Assembly: GCA_032622095.1 (NCBI GenBank) | Contig: CP136064.1 | Location: 191,385,794 to 191,449,793, forward strand | Length of the DNA stretch: 64,000 nucleotides | Reading direction: 5' to 3' | Origin: Siphonodentalium dalli | Taxonomy: Eukaryota > Mollusca > Scaphopoda > Gadilida > Siphonodentaliidae | Shown: positions 1 through 10,566 of the stretch, one piece after another | Layout of the letters: the number at the start of each line of letters is the position of its first letter | How positions within the stretch are numbered: the stretch's first letter is position 1 | Position numbers and translations under genes: made by a program | Notes under the pieces: model-generated | Seen by the model: only the letters and a program-made list of their open reading frames with translations | The model's database searches: none | Told to the model about the DNA's origin: nothing

Positions 1-199
1 ATAAGGCTTATTATAGGGGGCTATATGTCAGACATCTGGAGATATGTTGTATATAAAGTGATATGGTGTTGTGGTCAGGGCTGTGGCCAGGGAGTCTCCA
101 TTGGGGGCATCGATCCTCGTTGAAATATCCTATCGTACGCCCCCTGAACCAAAGCAAACTCCCATGTTTGGGAAATACAATTTCCGAGCCACCCATTGG

Positions 200-480
200 G
201 TTTGGGTTGGAACTTTCCAACTGCTACATCAAACTGTCCAATAGTTGGACACTTTCAACCTCACACCCCGCTAAGGTTGGGACATTTTATACCAATTTTG
301 ACTACAAATTGGTGCTGTTGCATGATCTAAAAATCAACATATTCAGCAATAATTACAGGCTGGAAAATTAATGAGAACAATTGCAACCTATATGTGGTGT
401 AAAATTTCCAACTGATGTTATATCAGGCATGACATTTCCAACTGTTGAAAAATTTGACTAAAGTTGGGGAGATACGGGGG
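200..480. repeat. Dispersed repeat of the TTGGAAAT family
   Basis: The segment is dense in the pattern TCCAACTGTTGGAAAT and close variants. Similar text recurs at 32205-32470 in the same orientation, and inverted at 30536-30930 and 47335-47580. Shared phrases include 'gagaacaattccaaccta', followed by a 'tggtgt' and then a TTTCCAACT motif. No reading frame is convincing. The class is unknown; it may be part of a larger non-autonomous element whose ends I could not define. Confidence 0.5.
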
Positions 481-798
481 AGGTTACACCAAACCGCCTG
501 TCGTCACGTTGGGGTCACGTATTTCAACTTCTATTTGGATCAAGAATATAAACAGTTGGACAATTCATGCCTGAAACAACATTATTAGACAGAACAAGTG
601 AAGATTGTTTTTAAAGTTGAATTCTCCAACCCAAATTTTAACTGATATAATGTTGTGTTAGACCAAGATTTGAATATTTCCTACTGTTAGATTTGAATGG
701 ATATCCAAGTTCCAACTGTTAGAAATATTCAATATAAGATCCACTAATACCCTCCAGCAACGTCCATGTACATCGGTACAAACCGCCTGTAATATTTT

Positions 799-1605
799 GA
801 GGATATTACTTGATTTGTTTGATATTAGGCCCGATATCAGCTCGAAGTTCGGAGGTAACCTCGTGTACGTCAGCATGAGACCGAAGATCGCGAAGGCTGA
901 TAAGAGGTTACCGAGGGCTGATATCAGGCCAATATCAAAACAACCAAGTAGTATCCTATTTATTAATCAGATCGCCTCTTAGTAACAGTGTAATATCGAC
1001 AACTCTTTCAAATGAGTGGCGTCAAACAAATCTGTGTCTACACATTATTTAGTAGAGAGAGTCACAGCATGTCGTAAAACCATATTACTCAGATTTGTGA
1101 TGTCGGAAAATGATATCACTCGGAAATGGTGATGTCGTAAAATTATATTACTCGGTTTAAAACCTGGGTTTAAGAGGAAATTGAAGCGATATTCACCTAG
1201 TTCGATAACAAGCAGTTCTGGGCAATAATGTCAAATCTAATTAATACGTAGAGGATATTAGTTGGTTTGTTTGATATTAGGCTCGATATCAGCCCGAGCT
1301 AACCTCATGGCAGCCTAAGACGTCGAATGCTGATATATGGAGTTACCGAGGGCTGATATCAGGCCAATAATATAAAACCAACCAATCCTATTTATTAATT
1401 ATATCGCCTCTTGGTGATTGACAACTCTTTCAAACGAGTAACATCACAAAAATCGATATCTACACATTTAATTAATTTATTTAGCAATAAAGTAGATTTA
1501 CAGCATGTCGTAAAAAAAAAAAATTGATATTACTCGGTTTAAGGGCAAATTAATGCGATATTCATATAGTAGATAACAGGCCGTTCTGGACAAAAATATC
1601 ATCTT
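799..1605. repeat. Two diverged direct copies of a ~450-bp repeat
   Basis: Copy 1 starts at 799 and copy 2 at 1251, both with GAGGATATTA. They stay alignable through matching blocks such as GGCTGATATCAGGCCAATA, CAACTCTTTCAAA and ACAGCATGTCGTAAAA. Each copy contains a palindromic core in which GATATCAGC near its start pairs with GCTGATATC about 70 bases later. No coding potential was seen. Confidence 0.6.
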
Positions 1606-2044
1606 ATTAACAAATATATGTATCAAATGCGGAGTAGGGCAACATTCGTCTATGTTGTGAAAGTAAATAAATTGATCAAGATTTTATTAAGCAAACATAA
1701 AATAATACATAATAGCGAATACTATATACATGAAAGCACATTAGATTTGAAAGAACGTTGAAAGATTTCGGCGAGTAAAACGTTGTGCCAAGAGCGAATT
1801 TCACGGTATGACACATTCCATTTATATAAAAAAGACTTATGACATAACAAGGTGAGCAAAGGATATCACTTATGGCTGCACACGAAGCAAGACAAGGCAT
1901 CCAGTCAGATATGTATCTAAAAGGGGTTCCCCGTCCATACCGCCAATGTAAACGAATAACCAATTAAACTGAACACATACCCAGTTTCAACATTTCCCAA
2001 CTTTACATGGATAATACATATTGCGCCAATTCATGAACATTTGC

Positions 2045-2255
2045 GAAAACCCTGTGCCAATAGAGAGAATCCCAGTTATATATATAAAAGATTGCATTGG
2101 CCTAACAATATTTACCCTGACCTTAATTGTAAGCCAGTGCATTCTATTATATATATGCTAGGCTCCATATTGGAGACTCGCATATATAAGAGAAAGCACT
2201 GGTGCATGATCTTTATAATGATGCACAATCGCAGCTCGTGTCATGCAAGGGTTAA
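2045..2255. mobile_element. TTAA-type twin-hairpin MITE, copy 1 (left end eroded)
   Basis: This belongs to the family that also occurs at 13107-13528, 41732-41991 and 62556-62802. The right end runs CATGCAAGGG and is followed by TTAA at 2252-2255, the piggyBac-type signature. A strong hairpin lies at 2134-2202, where CCAGTGCATTCTATTATATA pairs with its complement, and a degraded hairpin lies at about 2053-2100. The left end has no clear TTAA. The long reading frame across this region is a product of the repeat. Confidence 0.6.
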
Positions 2256-2760
2256 TTACGAGTTTGGCTTGTATCGAACCGTTATCAGAGAGTTATTATC
2301 AAACTAAGTTATCTGAAATTTCATAAAGTAGAATTTTTGTCACACTATTGGTTGAAATTAGAAAAACCGCATACATTCAACCATTCTATATTTTATGAGC
2401 TTCGACATTCAGGCAGAGTTTCAATTTCCGAAGTAGGACATGTAATTAATGTAAGGTTTATCAATACCAAATCCGCGCATTAGCCCAGAAACTCTTTTGG
2501 TAAAATGAAAGAAACCATCATTCCGACGTCATTTCGAGGTTTTAGTTTAACCGTTAATACAGTGTTACTCATTGGTGAGTAGTTCCAATAGGAAATGTTC
2601 AGATCAAATAAAGACGACTCATTTTGTACTGTTATTATCTGTCGTCTGCTTATATACCCCCAGGTGAATAATTGATAATTCCAATTCATTATTTTAAAAC
2701 TGGGTGGAAGAATCCATTGGTATCGAAAGTGTTAAAAGAATTAAAATTAAAGAGATTTCA

Positions 2761-3345
2761 TCATAAAATAATACATTTGCAGCACCCTTCCTTTTTCAAC
2801 GAAGAAACGTACAGTTTAACTACTTCGTCAAACAATGCGTTGAGTCCGTACTCGGTGTCCGCCGAACATTCCATATATTTCTCTGCAGAAACATCCTTCG
2901 CAAGAACAATGCCTTGTTTTCTACTAACCACGTTCTTGTTGATATCCCTGAGGTCTTGAACGGTGTATTCGTCCTCTCTAAGATCGTGTTTAGTACCAAC
3001 TATTAAAACTGGAGCGTTAGGGAAATAAGCTTTCGCCTCCTTTGCCCACTTAGGTCTTACGTTAGAGAAGCTTTCCTCGTCGATAAGCGAAAAACATATA
3101 ACGAATATATCCACTGTTTTATAGGACATCTGTCGCATTCGGTCATACGCCGGCATTCCTGAAGTATCCCATAGTCCAAGAGTGTAGCGATTACCTTTGT
3201 GTGTCACTTCCTTGGAATAGTTATCAAACACAGTTGGGGTATAGCTGTCCGAATACGAACCACTTGTGTAGCGTTTCAGCATAGACGTCTTCCCCACTTC
3301 CGCGTTTCCAATAAGAACACATTTTATATTTATAGGATCCGTCAT
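2761..3345 (-). CDS. Atypical Rac/Rho-family small GTPase, single exon
   Basis: The 194-residue protein has every landmark of a Rho GTPase in order: P-loop GNAEVGKT, effector loop YTPTVFDNY with the switch-I threonine kept, LGLWDTSGMPAYDRMR at switch II, TKHDL (guanine specificity), a Rho insert region, a SAD motif in G5 position, and a C-terminal CIIL prenylation box preceded by extra cysteines (GCCKC). The LGLWDT phrase is closer to Rac/Cdc42 than RhoA. Unusual substitutions sit at Rac-numbered positions 12 (Ala), 13 (Glu), 59 (Ser) and 61 (Met), where Gly/Ala/Ala/Gln are normal; such changes usually impair GTP hydrolysis in this family. The start is the ATG at 3345: an in-frame TAG lies a few codons upstream and A is at -3. 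There is no intron inside the ORF, unlike typical animal Rac genes, so a retrocopy origin is possible. I saw no AATAAA downstream to about 2400. The frame is fully open, arguing against an old pseudogene. Confidence 0.9.
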   Translation of the reverse strand: MTDPINIKCVLIGNAEVGKTSMLKRYTSGSYSDSYTPTVFDNYSKEVTHKGNRYTLGLWDTSGMPAYDRMRQMSYKTVDIFVICFSLIDEESFSNVRPKWAKEAKAYFPNAPVLIVGTKHDLREDEYTVQDLRDINKNVVSRKQGIVLAKDVSAEKYMECSADTEYGLNALFDEVVKLYVSSLKKEGCCKCIIL

Positions 3346-4095
3346 TTTGAAGCGAAAATTCAATAACTAGCAACAGAATAATTCACTTCGTCCCCGATAA
3401 ACACAACAGAAACATGTGTTACGTCTATTATTAGATGACATTAAACAAATATTGTAAAGCAGGGTGCAGACAATCCACGCACAATGTGTACTTCGCTTAG
3501 TAAAAAGGTCCGGGACGTGTTTCCATCTGACATCCACTATTGTTTACGGTACGTTCACTGTGTATGGGTCAAGTCATCCGTGGTATATAGGCCAGTTGAG
3601 TCAGAGTTTCCGCCAACACATACTAGCTGGTGGGAGTGTCGCGCACATCACAGCAATGTGACATTTAACGATATTAACCACGCGCCATGTATACCGTATT
3701 GATCTGCATGTCGTATCAATTGTGAAATGATCAGGAAGGGTGGTATCTACTTATCGTTTGACTCTGGCTCATTTTCAGGAAGCAAGGACTTAAGATGCTC
3801 TTAATCTAAGACTTAATTAAGGTGGATCTTATTATGTAATTTCTTCCGTTTGAAGAAAGCGTTGCACAACACAAGCCGACTTAAGGGTCTATATTCATAT
3901 TGCGCACGCGCTGGCGATTAATCGCCGCGTTTTTTTTTTAAGGTCGAGCAGCTCTGCATGCGTTCGATTGCATTCCTTCCTCCAGTGCAGTTTTTTCCTC
4001 CCCCAATAGGGTGGGGTCTGACGAAAAAATCATACACAGGGCTGGGTGGGTGATAAAGTACTTTTGGTAGGGGTCACCACATATATGTTGACACA
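3346..4095. other. No gene recognised
   Basis: This is the sequence upstream of the Rho gene. I see no repeat family in it and no convincing exon. A GCCTATATACCAC stretch on the minus strand near 3580 is only a weak TATA candidate for the Rho gene. Confidence 0.4.
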
Positions 4096-4374
4096 TCAAC
4101 TTAAATTTCCTCGGTTAGATTGAACTGAGATATCAAGTCCACTCATGCAGGTATGTTGACTACCACGAGCCATGCCATCACAATAGCACCAGTTTTGGGG
4201 GAACAACTTACAATTAGCTGGATAAATATTTACTATAGGACTATCATAGGGGTTCATACAGATTGGAATAGATGTGCATATTCGATTCCAACATGAAACG
4301 TATAAAACACAATATAGTACGATCACAACGCAGGCAACAGGAGTTTTAGGTACATAATTGTTACTGAGTTTCAT
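4096..4374 (-). CDS. Possible secreted cysteine-rich exon (chitin-binding-like, uncertain)
   Basis: A 92-codon frame starts with ATG, has a hydrophobic stretch (roughly residues 12-27, VACVVIVLYCVLYVSC) that could be a signal peptide, and then a cysteine-rich part. In that part YPANCKLF, CYCDG and TCMSGLDI are spaced roughly like the core of a chitin-binding type 2 (CBM14) domain: ypxdCxxF, CxxG, CPxGLxF. The first cysteine spacing is loose and no good splice donor was found at the 3' end. It may be a decayed exon or chance. The gene is not identified. Confidence 0.22.
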   Translation of the reverse strand: MKLSNNYVPKTPVACVVIVLYCVLYVSCWNRICTSIPICMNPYDSPIVNIYPANCKLFPQNWCYCDGMARGSQHTCMSGLDISVQSNRGNLS

Positions 4375-4801
4375 GTATATAATTGTTACTATCGCTCAAA
4401 CTCATCAAAAGTGTACGATTCAAGTTGTTCGATCAGATCTTTCAAACTTTTACTTATATTTAGCCGAGTCTGACACAAATTTCTATATAGAACTCTTTTA
4501 AAACAGGTACACTTAGACATATGATATCCAGTAACAATTATGGGGAAGGGGGGTGGGACACCCCCCCCCCCCCCAATGTGTTAGAGGAAAAAAATTGTTT
4601 TGCATGTTGGGATGGTGGTGGACCCATGGTTGGGAGGAAGTTTTATTTTCAACCCTGTGTACGACCATTGTTTTTCTTTTTATATACCACCCATCATCGA
4701 TTGCTCAAAGACATAGCCGGTGGCAACAATGGCAAAGTGGCACCATAATTGGTGAACCACAACGAGTCAAATAAGTACAAATGACAATAAGGGATGGGAC
4801 T

Positions 4802-4851
4802 CAGAATTCGACCTTAAGAGTCACACACGCGTCATTTAAGGTCGAATTCTG
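4802..4851. repeat. Short hairpin with perfect 16-bp arms
   Basis: CAGAATTCGACCTTAA at 4802-4817 is repeated in perfect inverted form at 4836-4851, with an 18-base loop. The flanks show no terminal features of a known element. It may be the core of a small MITE. Confidence 0.7.
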
Positions 4852-5080
4852 TCGCAGGACGCTGTTCGCATGAGCGATTGATTTCAATTTGACCGTCATG
4901 GGCGGCTTATCGCACATGCTAAAAAACACAAGCCAATCAATCGTGTCCAGATATTTGACCTATTATGTGAATGTTCTATAGTAATAGTTGATTCTGTTGC
5001 AAAATGCCGGCCAGTCGGAGTTATCTGCAGTCGAAAAAGCGGAAATTAATTGTCTTGTAGTTGGCAGGAATAGCACACGG

Positions 5081-6145
5081 TTGGAAATGTTTTGTACCAG
5101 TTATATAGAAAAATAGCAGCATATATAAGGGGGTTGGGTGAATAGGATTTAAAGTGGTTTAAAAAATACAACAAGCGCAAAAAAATTCAACCCATGCAAG
5201 GGAGTGGGTTGAATAAAGATTCACCCATTTTGGAATTTCGGGTTCCACGGGAGTGATGAAAATGGACATTTATGTGGTACCCCACTCCCCAACGGAGAAT
5301 CTCTAGAATTACATATATATATATATATTCACAATCTTGGGTAGAGTTTTGCCCGAGATTGGCAGGTGATAAAATTCGATTGGATTTTACAAAAATCATC
5401 ATTGATGCGTTGGAAACATCGTTCCAAGCCATTTCCTTTCCGTACTTCATTTATTATTTTGTCATCCATCAGTTATGAAAATGACTGTACCCGGACATTA
5501 TATGCTGGTCGAGTGAACCATGCCATTTCATGTAATGGCTATCTCGAGGACGATGTTGATTGCAGTAGATGATTGGTCACGAATTGGACGTGGTTGGTTG
5601 ATTGGTCACGAACACCTTCAGCAACAAACAACGTCCTTTATTCGTGACCAATCATCTTCTGCAATCAACTTCGTCCTCGAGATAGAAGTTACGTGAAAGG
5701 CCATGGTTCACTCGACAGCATATAATGTCCGGCACAGTCATTCTCATAACTGATGGCCAGCAAAATAATAAATGAAGTACGGAAAGGAAATGGCTTGGAA
5801 CAAAGTTTCCAATGCATCAGTGATGATTTTGTAAAATCCAATCAAAGTATATCACATGCCAGTCTCACGCAAAACTCTACCCAAGATTGTGAATCTATAT
5901 ATACGAGGATATGTAATGCTAGAGATTCTCCGTTAGGGAGTGGGGTCCCACACAAATATCCATCTTCACCACCCCCCTGGAACCCGAAATTCAAAAATGG
6001 GTGAATCTGTATTCACTTCCACTCCCTTGCTTGGGTTGACATTGTTCGCTTGTGGTATTTTTGAAACCACTTTAAATCATATTCACCCAATCTCCTTATA
6101 TATATGTTGCCATTTTCCTATATAACTGGTACCAAACATTTCCAA
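5081..6145. mobile_element. 1.06-kb foldback (near-complete palindrome)
   Basis: The two halves are reverse complements from end to end. The left end TTGGAAATGTTTTGTACCAG at 5081 matches the complement of the right end at 6145. The arms, about 510 bases each, pair through ATTCACCCA, CTAGAGATTCTCCG (variant), AAATGAAGTACGGAAAGGAAA and CTCGAGGACGAAGTTGATTG (variants), leaving a loop of about 40 bases near 5591-5629. Arms differ by scattered substitutions and small indels. Matching frames on opposite sides are mirror images of one another and not genes. The ends fall inside TTGGAAAT-family sequence, so that family may supply the termini or the target. Confidence 0.85.
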
Positions 6146-6220
6146 CTGTTGGAAATATTTAGATCCTGCAATCCATATGGTCGGAATATTTACAACTGAT
6201 AGACAATTCAGCCGGCAATT

Positions 6221-6475
6221 TTGTTGTTGTTGATTTCTAAATTTAAAAGCACATTTACAAATTCAAGGAAGTACAAACTATGGGCGGACATTTATCGGAA
6301 GGTTAATTCTGTGAACACTTGCTCGGTTCAGCGGACTGTCAACGATATACGAAAGAAATGGATCAATTTCGCCAGCGGGACGAAGAAGAAAATCGTACAT
6401 TCTAACAAGGATGCGGGCACAACTGGCAGTGGCGCACCGAAGTCAAATGTGACAAGACGTGATTATGCCCACTAG
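6221..6475 (+). pseudogene. Myb/SANT-like (MSANTD/Harbinger-type) domain fragment
   Basis: The translation contains SKFKSTFTNSRKYKLW, then VNSVNTCSVQRTVNDIRKKW, then GTTGSGAPKS. This order (FS-KF after a truncated start, W at helix 2, VNaV..RT..ikkKW, then a Gly-rich GGGAPK-like linker) matches Myb/SANT-like DNA-binding domains found in Harbinger transposon accessory proteins and the domesticated NAIF1/MSANTD proteins. The N-terminal helix is missing and the frame stops soon after the linker. No transposase follows. It is most likely a broken transposon accessory gene, lying directly beside the 5.1-6.1-kb foldback. Confidence 0.5.
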
Positions 6476-6479
6476 AATA

Positions 6480-8390
6480 CAATCATGGCATTCCTAACGC
6501 GGTATCGACAGTGAGATCAGAGTATCGCCATGAGTAAATGTGTTCTTTTAAAAGTTCCTGCACACATTGGATAATGATTGTATCGGTGCCATGCAGGATC
6601 ATGACTACGGTTACAATCAGACGCACGCAAATATGGCTGACACATATAAATAAGTATGTCCCAAACTTTGGTAAACTTTTTTCAACAGTTACAAATTTCA
6701 CACCTTACACTAGATTGGTTGGAAATTTCACACCAACTTTATGTTGAAATTGTTCCCTTAGTTTGATTTTACAACAATTACGGAGGAAAGTCCCTCCTTA
6801 TATATGTACATACACACATTGTAATACTAATGTGTTCGTTTAAAGTGTAATTGTCCGCCGCGCTCTTTTAAAATAATATTAGCAATATTCAATTCCTATC
6901 TAATCATCGGGACCGACTTCTATCAGGTCGACTTCGCGTCGGGTCGTCTTCGAAGACCAGTTGCCCCGGGGGTGATCTTGCATGTTCGGGGCGACTGTCA
7001 TAGTAAGTCAAAAGCGGGTGACCAAATAATTTTTGCTTTCGCTTCATCCAATTTTTATTTTATTTAATATTACAAAAGATAGCCTTTACTATATAGTATA
7101 AAACAATTATTCCCTCTTACAGGCGAGTGGATACAATTAATTGCGCGATTGGTTGTAATCAGGTATCTCTTAACAGGAATCTGAGTGGCATAGCTTTCAC
7201 TGTCTAGAGGCTTAGAAGTTAGAACAAACCCTGAGTGATTGCCGGTCAGATTATCCTGAACAGCAGAACTAGTGCGATAAAGAAATAACGAATTCTAGCA
7301 CATAACATATATACTCAGCATCCAGCAAGCGCCAAGCGGGTGCCCAACATAAACTTTATAAATTGCGTAATCAGAACAATGTATGGGTGTCAACGAACTT
7401 TTAACGTCTCAGTTTTTGCTGATTAAAATCCGTCTACGAAAATAGACAACATGAAATAGAAGACAGATAACTCTATATATCCCGTCTTTCCGAATTACAG
7501 CGCTATGAAATTCCACTATAGTTAACCGGCTATTGACTGATGGCAATGTTGAGCCTGCAAAACGCGTTATTTTCCAAACTAGCTGGCGACTTGGTGAATT
7601 TTGATAGGCGTAACACAGGTTATTGAATAAGCATAGGAAGGCAGTGTAATTCATAGAAATTGATGACAAGCTGTGCAAATTTCAACTTAATGCATATTTT
7701 GTTGTATTTATCTTTGGTCAATTTCACGACATGGTCAGTTTGAACCATTATCCTGCCAAATATTAGTCATAGTATTATACCCGCATAAAACCGATTAAAT
7801 AGGGAGAGAACCGACTCGATCAGGAGAGAACCCAAACAAATATCAAAATGCGCGGTTTTCGTCGTTGTTATGACTCGCACAATGGAATTTTCGTTATTAT
7901 TACGGTCGATGTGGCCACCGAATGTGAGAGGAATTGAAAAATTAATTCGAATGATCAGCTAGATGGCTCCAAAATTGCGTTTTAACCGTCAAAATGTCGC
8001 GAAAATTAATCATTTCGATCACAAGGAACCGTCACAAATCAGTCAAGAACCACCACAAACCGGCGATAGAACGACTTCCGATGTAACAGTTCCTACATAG
8101 TGTAATATCCGCTATTTATTATTCGACGATCCGTCTGGGGCATAAACGTTAATGATGTTCTATGTCTTCCTGGCACCACATGAGAACTGTTTCAAAAGAT
8201 GAACTTCTCTTTGGAAACCATATACAATCATCACAACTCATATATTACTAATTTGTATTAATATCTCAATATATAACATATCAAGTACATGAACAAATAA
8301 ATTGTATGAATGTGTCAACGACACTGTAGCGCAACTTGGGAAGGAGTTAATTTTTTGCTTAGCAATTAATGGAATGATAAAGAAGGAAAG
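6480..8390. other. No gene recognised
   Basis: Apart from a short TTGGAAATTTCACACC fragment at about 6670-6780, I see no repeat family, exon or RNA gene here. A locally GC-rich patch at about 6910-7000 has no evident function. Confidence 0.4.
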
Positions 8391-8394
8391 TAAA

Positions 8395-9380
8395 CTAGAG
8401 GTCACCCAGAAGATCCATATGAAGTTTCGGATGATGGATGTGGTATGATGTGGTCTGTATAGGGTGTGCCACAGGATTTAGTTATACAAGGAGTAAATGT
8501 TTTTCAACGAATTTCGGTCAAAATAGAAGGCTCCAATCTAGGTCACCCCGAAGATCCATAAAAAGTTTGGTGATGATCGGACGAGGGATGTGGTCATGCA
8601 AAAAGTAAATCCCAAGATGGCTGCCGGCGGCCATGTTTTTCATAAAATAATTGTTCAAATTTGATAGCTCTCACCAAGAGGTGATTCTATACATGTCTGT
8701 AAATTTTCAAATCAATTCTCCAATAAATGCGGGCTGCTGGTGTGCCGATGAATTTAAATTTGAAATCCAAGATGGCCGCTGCCACCGGTCATGTTTTTTT
8801 GACAAAGTTCGGTCAAAATAGGAGACTCCCATCTAGAGGTCACCCCGAAGATTCATGTTATATTTGGTGTGGTGACGATCGGATGAGAGATGATGACTGT
8901 AGGATGTGCTGAAGGATTTAGTCATACACAGAGTAAATTCCAAGATGGCCGCCATGGTTTTAAACAAATTTCGGTCAAAATAGGAGGCTCCCATCAAGAG
9001 GTCATCCCGGTGATCCATTTGAAGTTTGGTGATGATAGGATGTGGGATGTGGTCTGTAGGGTGTGCCAAAGGATTTAGACATGCAAAGAGTAAAATCCAA
9101 GATGACTGCCGGGGGCCATGCTTTTCATCGATAATCATTCAAATTCGATAACTCCCATCTACAGATGATCACAATCGTGGCTGCAAAAATTAAAAATTAT
9201 CCGGCCATAAATACGGGCTGTAGGGAGTGCCGATAGATTCAAATTTGAGATCCAAGATGGCTGCTGGCGGCCATGTTTTTCATCCAAATTCCGAACAATT
9301 CGATAGGTCACACTGAAGCAACATATGAAGTTTGGTGAAGATCGGTTGAGGGATGCGGCATGTAGGGCATGACGGAGGAA
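8395..9380. repeat. Tandem ~160-bp repeat with AAGATGGC motifs
   Basis: The region repeats the order: CAAGATGGCNGCC, GGCCATG-TTTT, TTTCGGTCAAAATAG, GAGGTCACCCCGAAGATCCAT, AAGTTTGGTGATGATCGG, GGGATGTGGTC, GGGTGTGCCNNAGGATTTAG. AAGATGG(C) blocks lie near 8610, 8769, 8942, 9104 and 9255. Unit lengths vary by indels. Reading frames across it are not conserved between units, so it is treated as non-coding. Confidence 0.7.
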
Positions 9381-10020
9381 ATTGTTGACTCACGGACGCA
9401 CGGACGCCAACCCATGGCAATAGCTCAAACTTTACGTTGTAAAGTTGAGCTAATAATCAATAATGTGTCTATATTTTGTACAGTCCGAAGTATCTCTCTT
9501 TTTGAAATACCATTGGTGGGGGCACAATCCAAAAAATGTATTTTATGTCTGGGTTTGTCTCATTTGGGGGATGCTTGGCAAAAGTAGTCAGGGATCACTC
9601 TGGGATACCTGTTTGCCCCGACCCTAGCCCACGAATGATATTGTAATGTTCTTAAAACAGCCACATTTTATGTCCCAGTTTGTGGGGGGAAAAACATGTT
9701 GGAAAAAAATTGATAACCAAGTGATAAACAATCCTATGTACTGGTCCCTCTGACTCAAATTATTGTTTTATACCCTCAAGCTTTACGGAAAACAGGGAAC
9801 ATGTTACTCACAATTACTCACATATATTTACATATCTCACTTGAAACCAAATAGTATTTGAATATTCTATGATATGATTAATGTGTATTTATTATACACG
9901 TATGTTGTCGTGTTCATAAATAGATTTATACCATGATCGCCTATCTTACTATATAAATAAAGACATCTGTTTAATTTTTACATTTGATCAACACCTGTTG
10001 ATTAAACGTGCCTACTGTTG
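9381..10020. other. No gene recognised
   Basis: AT-rich sequence without a repeat match inside the window and without a convincing frame. Confidence 0.4.
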
Positions 10021-10022
10021 AT

Positions 10023-10190
10023 TAAACTTCGCAGAGTGGATTAAACTTTCTCCATACAATTTGAACGGAAAAGTGTTTATCCATCGCATTGTAAAGCTCG
10101 TGGAATAAACTTCGCAGAGTGGATTAAACTTTCTCCATACAATTTGAACGGAAAAGTGTTTATCCATCACATTGTAAAGATCGTGGCATA
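10023..10190. repeat. Tandem duplication, 83-bp unit
   Basis: AAACTTCGCAGAGTGGATTA occurs at 10024 and again 83 bases later, and the two units are nearly identical throughout (differences such as CATCGCATTG versus CATCACATTG). This suggests a recent duplication. Confidence 0.85.
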
Positions 10191-10461
10191 AACAAAATAT
10201 CCAATCGTGGATTAAATTTGTTATTCAGAAACACAATGCGTATATTCTATATTTAATACACACTCAATGAATACGACCGTGTTTCATCATTGTGATAACT
10301 CAAACGCCCAACTGCAAAGAATGAACAGACTATCTATATATCTGGTGGTGATATCAATCCAAAGCTATTAAAACAATTGTCCATACAACAAATATCGTAT
10401 TAGACATCTCATTAGACACGATTTTTTTTACTGAATTGGGCATCGTTTCTGAACTGTATGG

Positions 10462-10566
10462 AGCTCTGTGGTCCAGTGGTTGGCGCGTTGGACTTGTCTT
10501 CACTGTCAACAGAGCGAGGCGAGTTCGCAGTTTCCACACAACAGTGGCTTGGCCGCTTTGATCCAT
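10462..10566 (+). mobile_element. tRNA-derived SINE head
   Basis: TGGTCCAGTGG at about 10470-10480 fits a Pol III A box and GAGTTCGCAG at 10521-10530 fits a degraded B box, at tRNA-like spacing. The segment continues as TTGATCCATAGGTATTAGGCAC into the adjoining foldback. A functional tRNA is unlikely because no cloverleaf stem pairs cleanly. Confidence 0.55.

Noticed and set aside
2761-3345. Rho gene as a processed pseudogene
   Set aside because: The frame is fully open with an in-frame upstream stop, intact nucleotide-binding motifs and a CAAX end. Retrocopy origin remains possible, but decay is not seen.
4521-4774. Frames around the CCCCCC run near 4560
   Set aside because: They cross a homopolymer and show no conserved domain.
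10462-10545. Possible functional tRNA gene
   Set aside because: A- and B-box-like sequences are present, but the acceptor and anticodon stems do not pair and the B box is degraded. It fits a SINE head.
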